Positions 9,035 to 17,787 are shown, counted from the first letter of the stretch. The stretch: 64,000 bases of DNA from Streptomyces sp. NBC_01460 (GCF_036227405.1 NZ_CP109473.1:6510001-6574000); one strand, 5' to 3'. A program made the numbers and translations. Notes: generated by a model from the sequence alone, not told the origin.

Positions 9035-11899
9035 TCAGCACCCGCCCGCCGGGCGGTCGCGCTTCACCAGGTTCGTGTAGCCGGTCGTGCCGTCCAGCCA
9101 CAGGACGCGCCGGCCCTCGTCGGCTGCGCCGAACGTCTGCTCGCCGCGGTTGCAGGAGACGCGCTGCGCGCCGCCCTTGCCGTCGGGGGCGATCTGGTAC
9201 AGCTTCATCATCGTGTCGTTGGCCCACCAGGTGGCCGGGGGAACGGTCGAGATGCTGACCGCGTCGTCCGAGGCCGTCAGCGAATAGGCGTAGAGGGAGC
9301 CTTCGCCTGCCTCCGGGGTGACGGTGACCGGGTTCGAGCCGTCGAGGTTCGCGCGGCGCACCGCGGCCTTGCCGGTGTCGGTGGCGTCGTCGTCCTCGAT
9401 CCAGAAGACACCGTCGTCGGTGATCGCGGTCTGGCCGATGCCCATGGCGTCGTCGGACGCGGGCATCGTCGTCCTGGTGTGGGTCGCCGCGTCGAGGACC
9501 TCGACGCCGACCTTCATGTTGCCGTTCGCGTCAGGGGCCACCTTGGCGTAGGCGATCTTGCCGTCCTTGATGGAGGGCAGGCCCGAGATGTTGTACGGAC
9601 GGCCGTCGTCGACCAGGCCGTACTCGCCGGTCTTCATGTTGACGTACCGGACGTTCGTGACGCCGTACTGCGGGTTGAGGGCGGTGTACGCGACCCAGTC
9701 GCCGTCCACGACAAGGCTGTTGACGTCGCTTCCGATGCCGTCGATCCTCTTGGCGAGGCCGCCGCCGACCGGGCGCGCCATGATGAAGATGCCCTGGCTG
9801 CTGTAGTCGGCCCACACCACCGTCTTGCCGTCGGTGTTGGCGTAGACGTTGTAGTCGCCGTTGTTGGCGCTCACCAGCTGCGGCTGGCCCTTGCCGGAGG
9901 TGTTGCCCAGCCACACCGAGTACGGCTCGCTGCCGTCCTCGTTGGAGCGGGAGACGGCGTACCTGCCGCCGGCCGCGCCCACGCCGGTGCCGCCGACGTT
10001 GACCTTGGTGATGAGCGTGTCGGTGTCGACGCCGAGGGCCTTCTCCCAGCCGGGGACGATGCCGTGCGCGTCGAAGGACCGCTTGACGATCGCCAGCTGG
10101 GCCTTGGTGGCGCCCAGCTCCTTCGCGGCCGCGATGACCGCGGCGCGGCCTTCGGTGAAGCCGTCGAGAGGGGTCATGTACGCGGACAGGGCGCGGTAGA
10201 CGATCTGGTCGGCGAGCTCGGCTCCGAGGTCCTCGCGCAGGTCCCACAGCGCGCCGGAGAAGATCGTCGAGTTGAGGTGGACGCCGCCGTTGTCACCGCT
10301 GTAGGTGACGCCGATGAAGTTCTTCGACGTGGTGGCGCCGTCGTCCAGGTCGCGCAGGGCGCACTCGCGGGGGCCCGCGGTGGTGCACAGGTCCTCGCCG
10401 AGGAGACCGGCGTCCGGGTCGTCCATCGACTGACCGTTGGCCTCCAGGTCGATGGCGTTGCCGAAGTAGTCGGCGATCGCCTCGTTCATCGCGCCGGACT
10501 GGCCCGCGTAGACCAGGTTCGCGGTGTGCTCGACGACGCCGTGCGTCATCTCGTGGCCGACGACGTCGGTGTCGGCGGAGAAGGTGCGGTAGTCGCCGCC
10601 GCCCTGGCCGTACACCATCTTCTGGCCGTCCCAGAAGGCGTTGTTGTACGGCTGGCCCCGCTGGACGACACCGACCAGGGAGTAGATGTAGCCGTCCTTG
10701 CCGTCGAGGCCCTTCCGGCCGAAGTGGTTCCTGTAGTAGTCGTAGACCTTGCCGGCCGCCCAGTGGGCGTCCACGGCGCCGGAGTTGGTGTACTCCTCGC
10801 CGAGATCCGGGGTTGCGGGCTGGAAGTACGTGACGCCGGTGGGCCAGACACCGGAGGCGCTGCCCGCCTCACGGCCGCGGGCGTCGTACGTGGCGATCAT
10901 GGGGCCCGCGTACGGGGAGTCGTCCGCGGCCCGCTTGCTGTAGTCGATCATCTGCAGGAGACCCTTGGTGTCCTTGTACAGATTGATGTCGACCTTCTGG
11001 CCGTTGTAGCGGACGCCGCTGCCCTTGACGACGAGCTGGTCGGCGGCCGCGGTGGAGGCGTCGGCGGGGGCCGCGACGCCTTCCGTCGCGCCGGTGGCCG
11101 TGCCCCTGGCGCCGAAGGTCTTGATGCCGCTGTACTGCATGACCGGGAAGCCGGAGTGCGCGTCGATGTACACCTCCTGCCGCACCGGCGAGCCGTCGGC
11201 CGGGTCGGTGCCCGTGACGGTGATGTGCCGGGTGAGCACGCCGGTGCCCTGCGGGAGGATCGTGACGTCGCCGGCCGTGCCGGTGAACTCCGCCACGGCC
11301 TGCTTCTCGCCCTTGGCCGGGGCGCGCAGGAGGCCGCCGCCGAACTGCGTGGTGACGGCGCCGACGGCGCGCTCGATCGCGGTCTTCTCGGTGACCTTCG
11401 GGGTGACCGAGTCGAGTCTCAGCTGGGTGAAGTAGTTGCCCGAGGTGCCGGTGACGGCGCGCTTACCGTCCTTCTTGGTCATCCGGACCATGTACTGGCC
11501 GCCGAGAACCTCGACGCCCTTGTACTTCTGCTGGAGGCGGACCGTCTCCTTGCCGCCCTTGTCGGTGGTGGTGCCGACGGAGGTCAGGTCCTTGGCCGAG
11601 GTGTCGGCGATGTGGTAGCGGCTCTTCTTCGCCTTGAGGTGTCCACGCGCGGCGTCGGCGGCGTTGCCGGTGGCGGCCACCGGCTCGTTCAGGTCGGTGA
11701 CGAGCGACGGAGTCTCGGTCTCCGCGCCCGGCGTCACCTCGGACGTGGCGGACGCGGGGACGGTGTCCGCGTGGGCGGCCGGTATCGCCGTCACCAACAG
11801 GCCTGCGGCGGCCAGCAATGCGGCGATGCCCTGGCCGACGATCATGCTTCCGGCGCCCTGTCCTGATCTGGCTGATCTCTTGCGCGATGAACTCCGCAC
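9035..11899 (-). CDS. secreted M4 (thermolysin-type) neutral metalloprotease
   Basis: 954 residues. Signal peptide: basic N terminus, hydrophobic core about residues 20-40, likely cleavage after AHA (near 44). Next come FTP and PepSY propeptide domains (about 75-255), then the catalytic domain with HEMTH at 449-453 and the third zinc ligand Glu473 in NEAIADYFG, and the C-terminal M4 helix region (LNSTIFSGALWDLRE). The last 300 residues are a beta-rich TolB/propeller-like repeat region, larger than in thermolysin and typical of Streptomyces extracellular proteases. It would be exported by Sec, matured by prodomain removal, and degrade proteins. It is divergent from a TrmB/LuxR-type regulator that probably controls it. 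Confidence 0.93.
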   Translation of the reverse strand: MRSSSRKRSARSGQGAGSMIVGQGIAALLAAAGLLVTAIPAAHADTVPASATSEVTPGAETETPSLVTDLNEPVAATGNAADAARGHLKAKKSRYHIADTSAKDLTSVGTTTDKGGKETVRLQQKYKGVEVLGGQYMVRMTKKDGKRAVTGTSGNYFTQLRLDSVTPKVTEKTAIERAVGAVTTQFGGGLLRAPAKGEKQAVAEFTGTAGDVTILPQGTGVLTRHITVTGTDPADGSPVRQEVYIDAHSGFPVMQYSGIKTFGARGTATGATEGVAAPADASTAAADQLVVKGSGVRYNGQKVDINLYKDTKGLLQMIDYSKRAADDSPYAGPMIATYDARGREAGSASGVWPTGVTYFQPATPDLGEEYTNSGAVDAHWAAGKVYDYYRNHFGRKGLDGKDGYIYSLVGVVQRGQPYNNAFWDGQKMVYGQGGGDYRTFSADTDVVGHEMTHGVVEHTANLVYAGQSGAMNEAIADYFGNAIDLEANGQSMDDPDAGLLGEDLCTTAGPRECALRDLDDGATTSKNFIGVTYSGDNGGVHLNSTIFSGALWDLREDLGAELADQIVYRALSAYMTPLDGFTEGRAAVIAAAKELGATKAQLAIVKRSFDAHGIVPGWEKALGVDTDTLITKVNVGGTGVGAAGGRYAVSRSNEDGSEPYSVWLGNTSGKGQPQLVSANNGDYNVYANTDGKTVVWADYSSQGIFIMARPVGGGLAKRIDGIGSDVNSLVVDGDWVAYTALNPQYGVTNVRYVNMKTGEYGLVDDGRPYNISGLPSIKDGKIAYAKVAPDANGNMKVGVEVLDAATHTRTTMPASDDAMGIGQTAITDDGVFWIEDDDATDTGKAAVRRANLDGSNPVTVTPEAGEGSLYAYSLTASDDAVSISTVPPATWWANDTMMKLYQIAPDGKGGAQRVSCNRGEQTFGAADEGRRVLWLDGTTGYTNLVKRDRPAGGC

Positions 11900-11992
11900 G
11901 GTGCCCCTCCGGTGCCACTACTGCATGAACGGATATCGGATACGGACATGCAAGGGCCGGAACAGGGGTGTGAACAATGCGTTCCGGGTGTG

Positions 11993-12019
11993 CACTTGTG
12001 GACGTCCACACTTGTGTGG
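11993..12019. promoter_or_regulatory. overlapping palindromes in the protease/regulator divergent promoter
   Basis: TGTGGACGTCCACA is a perfect 14-base palindrome at 11997-12010. It overlaps CCACAC-TT-GTGTGG at 12006-12019, and CACTTGTG occurs twice, at 11993 and 12009. The cluster sits 94 bases from the protease start and 14 bases before the GTG of the regulator, so it is a good operator for the adjacent HTH protein. Confidence 0.7.
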
Positions 12020-12032
12020 CCTGCATTGACAG

Positions 12033-13061
12033 GTGAGAATTCCGCCAGTGGGGCCGACTGGGTGGGACACGCAATGGCAGGCGCTCGGGCTCGGAGCGGA
12101 CGAACTCCGGGTGTACGAAGCGCTGCTTGACGCACCCGAACACGCCTCCCGTACCGCGCTGGCTCAGGCCCTCGGGCTGACCGTGCGCCGGGTCACGCAC
12201 GCACTGGACCAGCTGGCCGAGCACCACTTCACGCACCCCGCCCGAGAATCGTCCGGGCTGCCCGCCGCCGTGGCTCCCGCCACCGCGCTGCGTAACCTGA
12301 TTCATCTGAGGCAGGCCGAGCTACTCCACAGATCAGCAGAGTTGGAAGAGCTGACCGGATCCGTCGACCGGATCGCCGCCCAGCTGCTGAGCTCCGTGAA
12401 CACCCCCCGCGCCACCGGTATCGAGACGGTCCGGGGCGGGGCCGCGATCGCCGCGCGGGTGGCCTCGCTGCTGGTGTCGGCGAGCCAGGAGGTGGCACTG
12501 CTGGACCGGCCGCCGTACGCGGCCAGTCAGCCGGACGGAATGCCCGCGCCCCTCGACGTGGCCGAACCCGTCCGGCGCGGAGTACGGGTGCGTGTCGCGG
12601 TGGACCGCGAAGGGCTGAGCTTCCAGGGGCGCGCCCGTGGCCTGGGCGGTCTGGCCCGTCAGGGCGTCCAGATACGGGTGGGAACGGATCTGCCGACGAA
12701 ACTGATCACCGTGGACCGGCGGGTGACCCTGCTGCCGCCGACCGACGCGGCGGACCCGACGGCCTCGGCCCTGGTGGTGAGCGACTCGCTGCTGAGCCAT
12801 GCGCTGGTGCCGCTGTTCGAGTCGGTCTGGGAACGGGCCGTCCCCATCGGGTCCGTCACGCATGACCGGATCACGGACGAGGACCGGGAACTGCTGACCA
12901 TGCTCGCCTCCGGTCTGAAGGACGAGGCGATGGCCCGGCGCCTCGACATGCACGTGCACACGGTCCGCCGCCGCATCACCCGGCTGATGCAGGCCCTGAA
13001 CGCGGAGACCCGGTTCCAGGCCGGGGTTCAAGCGGCGCTGCGGGGCTGGCTGACCGTGTGA
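12033..13061 (+). CDS. TrmB-like/LuxR-HTH transcriptional regulator of the adjacent protease
   Basis: 342 residues. N-terminal winged-helix of TrmB type (GLGADELRVYEALLDAPEHA, then SRTALAQALGLTVRRVTHAL), a middle phospholipase-D-like/TrmB sensor region, and a C-terminal LuxR-type HTH (LLTMLASGLKDEAMARRLDM, HTVRRRITRLMQALNAETR). This two-HTH layout is common for Streptomyces regulators placed divergently from secreted proteases. The start is GTG 12033; a GTG at 12048 is an alternative. It shares a 133-base promoter region with the metalloprotease. Confidence 0.85.
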   Translation: MRIPPVGPTGWDTQWQALGLGADELRVYEALLDAPEHASRTALAQALGLTVRRVTHALDQLAEHHFTHPARESSGLPAAVAPATALRNLIHLRQAELLHRSAELEELTGSVDRIAAQLLSSVNTPRATGIETVRGGAAIAARVASLLVSASQEVALLDRPPYAASQPDGMPAPLDVAEPVRRGVRVRVAVDREGLSFQGRARGLGGLARQGVQIRVGTDLPTKLITVDRRVTLLPPTDAADPTASALVVSDSLLSHALVPLFESVWERAVPIGSVTHDRITDEDRELLTMLASGLKDEAMARRLDMHVHTVRRRITRLMQALNAETRFQAGVQAALRGWLTV

Positions 13062-13160
13062 GGGCGTCCGGCTCAGGGGCGCAACCTCCCGGGTGCGTCG
13101 ATCGGCTCGCCGATCGGCCGACGAGGGAGGCCAGAGGTCGCCAGGCCGACGGTGCGTACG

Positions 13161-13309
13161 CCCGGGGCTGTGCGCGCTGGAGGTCGGCCTTTGTTCCTCC
13201 GCCGCGATGGGCAGCTCACCTCCGCTAGCGCGGAGAGCACGTCTGCTGGCCTACCTGGGCGCGTCGGTTCAGCTTCGCCGTTTCACATCCGAAGGCGCGC
13301 AGGTTCCAA
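13161..13309 (+). repeat. dispersed repeat C, copy 1
   Basis: About 149 bases, from CCCGGGGCTGTG to GCAGGTTCCAA, almost the same as 36131-36276 and in the same orientation. It is not clearly coding. The 13062-13160 stretch before it has no recognisable gene; the stretch after it to 13549 has only weak frames. Confidence 0.85.
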
Positions 13310-13549
13310 GATTCCTGGACGCCACCCGCACGCAACCCGCACCCGGACAGCCGCATTCTGCCGCCTGAGGGTTGGGTTCGTCCCGGGTCGGCACAAGAGG
13401 TTGCTCTGGGGCCAGTGCCGACTCACCCGGCTCCGACCTGCTGAAACGGTGCACGAACCGCTCATGCGCCGCGTCCAGTTCACCCGCCCCAACCTGACAT
13501 CAGCAAGGTCCCCACCCATAACCACACCAACGACCGACCTGGCCACCAG

Positions 13550-13817
13550 TCACCGCAAGCACCGTTGCAGTACTAGGCGGATCCCCCTGCTCGCCAACGC
13601 GGCGCCGAGGCGGATGGGACCGTCGGCGGTGACCGCTCAGGCAGCACCGCCGCTGGAAGCGTTGATCACCGTGCTCGGTGACGCGGTGCCGAGGACCGCG
13701 TCGACCTGATCGGCATCACGCAGGTCCGGCTGGTGCCAGGCACGGGCACCATCGACGGGACGGGAGTTGAACGTCGCGGCCGTTGCACGGGCCGCCTCGT
13801 GTGCCTGACTCAGAAGA
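13550..13817 (-). pseudogene. RmlD-like sugar-nucleotide reductase fragment cut by an IS element
   Basis: The minus strand reads LLSQAHEAARATAATFNSRP, then ARAWHQPDLRDADQVDAVL, a strand ending INASSGGAA, a TGA in place of the family tryptophan (DWAV), and AVTADGPIRLGAALASRGIR. This is the N-terminal Rossmann part of an RmlD/dTDP-4-dehydrorhamnose-reductase-type protein. The GxxGxxG start is missing exactly where the IS5-family element begins (13822), and the C-terminal two thirds are missing too. Confidence 0.65.
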
Positions 13818-13877
13818 CTAGAGCCTGTCCCTTTGACCGACGAGTGCCTCGTGGGGCGGGCTGGTTAGTCTGCTGCG

Positions 13878-14174
13878 ATGACGGATAGCGAGCTGGTCGT
13901 TGACCTGCGTGGTCGACTGGTCGATACCCTCAACGACTTCTGGGACGCGGTGAGTGAGCCGTGTGGGCTGCCGGAGTGGTTCGGCCGGAATCTGGACGCG
14001 TGGTCGGACACGATCGAGACCCGGGGCATCTCTGAGATGATCGACAGCCACGACATTCTGATCGTGCACGTCGACCGGCGGGGTCTCTTCGGCGGGAATC
14101 TGCGGGAGGCCGAAGTCCTGGCTGGCATCTTTGACGGAGAGCAGAACCGGCTCATCGTGCACGGGTTGGCCTGA
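13878..14174 (+). CDS. barstar-family ribonuclease-inhibitor-like protein
   Basis: 98 residues matching barstar: the core helix LPEWFGRNLDAWSDTI aligns with LPEYYGENLDALWDCL of barstar and keeps the two aspartates (here Asp40 and Asp44) that block barnase. The end (NRLIVHGLA) forms the last strand. Barstar-like proteins inhibit secreted or toxin RNases. No RNase gene lies nearby. The gene sits wholly inside an IS5-family element, reading toward the transposase, with only 42 bases between the left inverted repeat and its ATG, so its promoter must be in or next to the repeat. Confidence 0.85.
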   Translation: MTDSELVVDLRGRLVDTLNDFWDAVSEPCGLPEWFGRNLDAWSDTIETRGISEMIDSHDILIVHVDRRGLFGGNLREAEVLAGIFDGEQNRLIVHGLA

Positions 14175-14195
14175 AGAATCCTTCGGGCGCCTTGC

Positions 14196-15049
14196 TCAGC
14201 GCCGGGTCCAGATGAGAATGGCAGCAAGGTGGAGTGCGGCCTGGTAGGCGATGGCGAGCTTGTCCGTCCGCATTGCGAGGCCGCGCCACTGCTTGAGTCG
14301 GGCGATACATCGCTCGACGGTATTGCGTTCCTTGTATGCCTCGACGTTGAAGCCGGGGGGCCGGCCTCCGGCGCGGCCTCGCCGCAGGCGGTGGCCGACC
14401 TGGTCGGCGGGCTGCGGGATGACCGCACGGATGCCGCGTCGACGGAGGTGCCCACGGATCGCGCGGGAGGAGTAGGCGCGATCTGCAAGGACGACCGCAG
14501 GGCGGGTTCTTGGCCTGCCGAGTCCGCTTCGCAGGATTCGGATTCCGGCCATGACCGCCTCGAAGGCTGGCGCGTCGCCAGCTTGGCCTGCCGTGACGTG
14601 AATGGACAGAGGCCGTGCCCTACTGTCGCTGGCCAAGTGGACCTTCGTGCTCAAACCACCACGAGAGCGTCCAAGCGCGTGGTCCTCGGGCTGGTCGGAA
14701 GCCCTTTTTTCCTGGCTCCGGCCGAATGCTGGTGGGCGCGGCAGACGGTGGAGTCCACCGAGACCGTCCAGCCCACGTCGCCATCGGCATCCGCCATAGC
14801 GAGGATCGCTGCGAGGACTCGTTCCCATGTGCCGTCCACGGCCCACCTGATCAGGCGTTTGTGCGCGGTCTGAAAGGACCCGACTTCCTCCGGCAGGTCA
14901 CGCCAAGGTGAGCAGGTGCGGTACTTCCACGCGATGCCTTCCAGGGTTCGGCGGTGGTCGGCCCACCTTCGTCCACGGACCGGATCGGCCGGCATCAGCG
15001 GCTCGATCCGGTCCCACATCGCATCGGTGATTACTAACCGGACAGGCAT
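14196..15049 (-). CDS. IS5-family transposase, two frames joined by -1 frameshift
   Basis: ORF A (15049-14651) has the N-terminal domain (MWDRIEPLMPADPVRGRRW, FQTAHKRLIRWAVDGTWERV) and the first catalytic aspartate (TVSVDSTVCRAHQHSAGA). ORF B, in the -1 frame, continues with DHALGRSRGGLSTKVHL, the second aspartate (VVLADRAYS) and the DDE glutamate in YKERNTVERCIARLKQWR. The two join at an A6 tract. All three DDE residues are present, so the element could be active if frameshifting occurs. Confidence 0.88.
14704..14710 (-). other. probable -1 ribosomal frameshift site in the transposase
   Basis: On the minus strand AAAAAAG follows AGG; shifting back one base turns AGG-AAA-AAA-GGG into CAG-GAA-AAA-AGG, which enters the frame of ORF B. 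A-tract slippage of this kind joins the two ORFs of many IS5-group elements. Confidence 0.6.
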
Positions 15050-15156
15050 ATCCGATCAACCGATCAACTCGCCAAAGGGACACGCTCTAGTCCGCCGGGC
15101 GCGCTCTTCTGTCCACAGCTGTCCACCGGCAAGGGCGCGCGCCCGATGCTCCTGAC

Positions 15157-15993
15157 ATGAACCTCGCCGAACATCTGGGAACGGGAGCCGTGGCGGTGGC
15201 TTCCGGGGTGACCATCGAGCTGGGCATGTGGTGCTTGCGCCGTTGGCGGACACCCACCAAGCCCCCAGAAGCCTCACCGCCCGCGCTCGCCACGACAGAG
15301 GAGGTCCCCCCGATGGGGCGCCCCGGACACATCACGAAGCCCGATCTGCCTCCCGGCGCACACAGAGAACTCGTCGACCTGCTCCACGACCTGCACGTCC
15401 GCAGCGGGCGGATGTCCATGCGCACCATCGGGGAGCTCACGCGCCGCCCCCACAGCACCGTGCACAAGGCACTGAGCAGTTCGGAGCTGCCGGACCTCCA
15501 CGTCGTCATGGCCATCGGGCTTGTCCTGGCGAACGTCGTCCGCAGCAGCGACCAGGACGCTCTTCTCGACGACGTCCAGGAGCGCATCGAGACGCTGTGG
15601 AAGAAGGCTGCGCATGAGGGGCGCCCGCCTGCCGTAGGCACGATCCTGGAGGTCGTCACGGAGACGTGGGCCGAGTTCTCCCGGGGGGTAGGAATGGCCA
15701 GTTGGGGCATCAACCTGCCCGACTACTCCCAGCTCGCACGGTGCCCGTTCCTCTCCGTCACCCTGCGCAACGGTCTCGTGACCGTCGTGGTCTCCACCCC
15801 GGACTGGGCCGCCATCAACGCGGTCGAAGACCCGCAGCAGTGGCACCGGTTGTTCGAGTGCGCGGTGATCAAAAAGCTCGATTACTTCCTGCACGTCTGG
15901 GTCGAGCATGTGCCGGGCTTCGACACGATTGCGAATCCCTGCCCTCCGCCGTCCTACTTCGCCAACCTGCGCGCGGAGCGCGGCGTGCCCTAG
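15157..15993 (+). CDS. membrane-anchored helix-turn-helix protein of unknown function
   Basis: 278 residues. A hydrophobic N-terminal segment (about 9-27) may anchor it. Residues 53-120 (MGRPGHITKPDLPPGAHREL to TIGELTRRPHSTVHKALSS) look like the helix-turn-helix domain found at the N terminus of many Streptomyces signalling or effector proteins. The C-terminal half (WGINLPDYSQLARCPFLSVT, then DWAAINAVEDPQQWHRLF) is not recognised. A strong GAGGAGGT precedes an internal ATG at 15313, so a shorter form without the anchor is possible. Its TAG stop overlaps the stop of the convergent nuclease-like gene. Confidence 0.7.
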   Translation: MNLAEHLGTGAVAVASGVTIELGMWCLRRWRTPTKPPEASPPALATTEEVPPMGRPGHITKPDLPPGAHRELVDLLHDLHVRSGRMSMRTIGELTRRPHSTVHKALSSSELPDLHVVMAIGLVLANVVRSSDQDALLDDVQERIETLWKKAAHEGRPPAVGTILEVVTETWAEFSRGVGMASWGINLPDYSQLARCPFLSVTLRNGLVTVVVSTPDWAAINAVEDPQQWHRLFECAVIKKLDYFLHVWVEHVPGFDTIANPCPPPSYFANLRAERGVP

Positions 15994-17525
15994 GCATGGA
16001 TCGGGGGGAGGCCGTAGCGACTGACGGCCAGGTAGGTTTCCGGGGTGGCCGCCTCGAGAAGACCTTCGTCACCCGTCAGGTCGAGCTCCGGTTCCTCGGG
16101 ACGGCGCAGCAGGTCGCTCCAGTCGCTCGTCGCTCCACGCTCGTAGGCTTCCCGGAGCAGGGAGCGCAGCCGGGGGCGGGCTTCCTCCTGCTGTTCGTGG
16201 AAAATCCGCCGCTGGGTGAGCCGCTGCTCGTCCTGAGCGTCTTCGCTGCCCCGCTCGTCGACGGCCAGCTGGTTCTCGGCGCGCAGCCCCGGGGTACGCC
16301 AAGCGATCGCGAGATCTTCCTCATGGAGGCGCGCGCAGACGGCGAACAGCTTCCGGGACATACCGAGATGTACCTCGGTGCTGGGGATACGACAGGTGAG
16401 GAAGTCGTCGATCCCCCAGGAACGGATCTGGGCACGTGGGAGGTGCGACTTGCGGTGAAGTGCCGCTCCGCGGAGGTCGGCCCGCATGGCGAGGGTGGGG
16501 TCGTCCTTCTCCAGCGGTGTGGTCAGTCCGTGGCGTCGGTGGCGCGAAGTGCGGTCGGCCGGCACCGGCACAGTGCGCAACTGCGAGGCCGACGCGGAGC
16601 GCAGCGCCAGGTAGACGAGCATCTGGGCGCGGGCCGCGCCGATGAGCGCGTCGTCGTTCTCGCCGAGGTGGTCTTCGAGGTTGCCCTCGCCCACCGCTGC
16701 CTCGCCGTCGGGGTCGGATCCGGCCGGGGGAAGGGGCGGCTGGCCAGGGTACAGCGCGTGGTCGATAGTCAGGAAGAGGTCGTCCCCGGGCCGCACGGCG
16801 GCTCCGACCAGGACGCTGCGGTGCGCGTACGAGCCGAGGACCTTGCTCCCGGCCTCCAGCTGCGCCCACCCGTCGCGCAGGGTCTTGAAGTCGCAGATAC
16901 CGCCCTTAGCCTCGATCAGCCAGTACGCCTTCTCCGCCTCGTGCCGCCCCCACAGGTCCGGCAGCTTCCTCGTGGGGTCCTTGAAGGTGGCGCTCAGGGC
17001 GGGGATGGGGCCGCCGAGTTCGAGGTGCTCGGTCTGCCCCAGACCCAGCAGCGAGCGGCAGACCCACTCGGTCATCGTCATGCCCAGCCGGTAGGCGGCA
17101 GCGCTCTTCGCGGTGCGCTCGGTGCCGTACGCGTAGACCGGGTTCAGCGTCAGGCGCTGGCCCGTGGCACCCGGCACGGGGGGCTGATGCCCGAAGGGGT
17201 GCGCACCTAGGTAGGCGTACAACGGGGCGACTCGGGCGACGAGCTCCCCGTGTGCGTACTGCGGCTGGTTCTGCAGGTGCGGGGTGATGTCGCGACCGAC
17301 CTCAGTGGCCGCCTTGATGATCTCCCGCCACGTGGTGGTCGGGGCATACCAGCCGTCCGCCTTCGGGAACCCGTCCGTTGCGCTCCACGCCTTGTGCTCG
17401 GCCGTCCGCCACTGCTTCCTGGGCTTGGCCGCGGGCCCGTTACGAAACAGCACCGGTATGTCGAAGCTGTCGGCGTAGGTGAGTGGCGGCTCGTCGGGGA
17501 CGTGTGCGGGGATCATCGGCGTCAT
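15990..17525 (-). CDS. putative PD-(D/E)XK nuclease-fold protein
   Basis: 511 residues. Residues 150-245 have the layout of a restriction-endonuclease-like core: a helix with Glu153 (MTEWVCRSLLGLG), then LPDLWG with Asp190 and, 14 residues later, YWLIEAKGG with Glu205 and Lys207, followed by a helix. The N-terminal 140 residues and C-terminal 250 (arginine-rich, with DWSDLLRRPEEPELDL) match nothing I know. The ATG at 17525 is used; codons upstream to 17633 are unlike the rest. The combination with the convergent HTH gene and a position among mobile DNA suggest a defence or mobile-element role; this is inference. Confidence 0.6.
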   Translation of the reverse strand: MTPMIPAHVPDEPPLTYADSFDIPVLFRNGPAAKPRKQWRTAEHKAWSATDGFPKADGWYAPTTTWREIIKAATEVGRDITPHLQNQPQYAHGELVARVAPLYAYLGAHPFGHQPPVPGATGQRLTLNPVYAYGTERTAKSAAAYRLGMTMTEWVCRSLLGLGQTEHLELGGPIPALSATFKDPTRKLPDLWGRHEAEKAYWLIEAKGGICDFKTLRDGWAQLEAGSKVLGSYAHRSVLVGAAVRPGDDLFLTIDHALYPGQPPLPPAGSDPDGEAAVGEGNLEDHLGENDDALIGAARAQMLVYLALRSASASQLRTVPVPADRTSRHRRHGLTTPLEKDDPTLAMRADLRGAALHRKSHLPRAQIRSWGIDDFLTCRIPSTEVHLGMSRKLFAVCARLHEEDLAIAWRTPGLRAENQLAVDERGSEDAQDEQRLTQRRIFHEQQEEARPRLRSLLREAYERGATSDWSDLLRRPEEPELDLTGDEGLLEAATPETYLAVSRYGLPPIHA

Positions 17526-17654
17526 GGGACAACCCTGGCACGAGCCTCGACGCCCCTGGGGCGGACGTTGCGAGGTTGCTTCGGTGACAACTCTGCGTGA
17601 AGGCTGACGGCTGCTCAGGTTGGCTTGACGCATCGTCGACTATTCAAGATCATC
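17526..17654. other. leader of the nuclease-like gene
   Basis: Between the nuclease start and the paired TTGCACA site; lower GC near 17640-17660. No ORF. Confidence 0.4.
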
Positions 17655-17672
17655 TTGCACATGTGTTGCACA
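17655..17672. promoter_or_regulatory. TTGCACA direct repeat upstream of the nuclease-like gene
   Basis: TTGCACA occurs at 17655-17661 and 17666-17672, 11 bases apart, about one helical turn, 130 bases before the nuclease-like start. Such phasing suits a regulator binding one face of the DNA. Confidence 0.45.
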
Positions 17673-17787
17673 AGGCGCTGAAGAACAACAGTGATCAGTG
17701 ACGGGCCGTGAAGGTGAGTATTCGCAGCTCAGATGGCATGCTGCAGTGTTGTGCCCCTTGGGCCCAAGGGGGACAACACCCCGCCGG

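Larger units (their letters stand above)
13822..15086 (-). mobile_element. IS5-family insertion sequence with a barstar-like passenger gene
   Basis: Terminal inverted repeats of 14 bases: AGCCTGTCCCTTTG at 13822-13835 and its complement with one mismatch (AGCGTGTCCCTTTG) at 15073-15086. Both are flanked by CTAG (13818-13821 and 15087-15090), a likely target duplication. Inside are a two-frame DDE transposase (14196-15049, minus) and, between the transposase stop and the left repeat, a convergent barstar-family gene (13878-14174). The right repeat is 23 bases from the transposase start, as usual; the left one is 360 bases beyond its stop, so the extra gene is inside the element. I could find no closer left repeat near 14150-14196. 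Confidence 0.8.

Noticed and set aside
9479..11866. 795-codon open frame antisense to the metalloprotease
   Set aside because: Same shadow effect; the minus-strand frame has signal peptide, propeptide and HEMTH zinc motif.
13833..13871. Promoter for the barstar gene made of TTGACC and TTAGTC
   Set aside because: The hexamers are about 26 bases apart, too far for a standard promoter; a -10 element at 17-18 bases is not visible.
14041..14055. ATCTC-T-GAGAT resembling the murA/aconitase palindrome
   Set aside because: It has a one-base instead of six-base spacer and lies within the barstar coding sequence.
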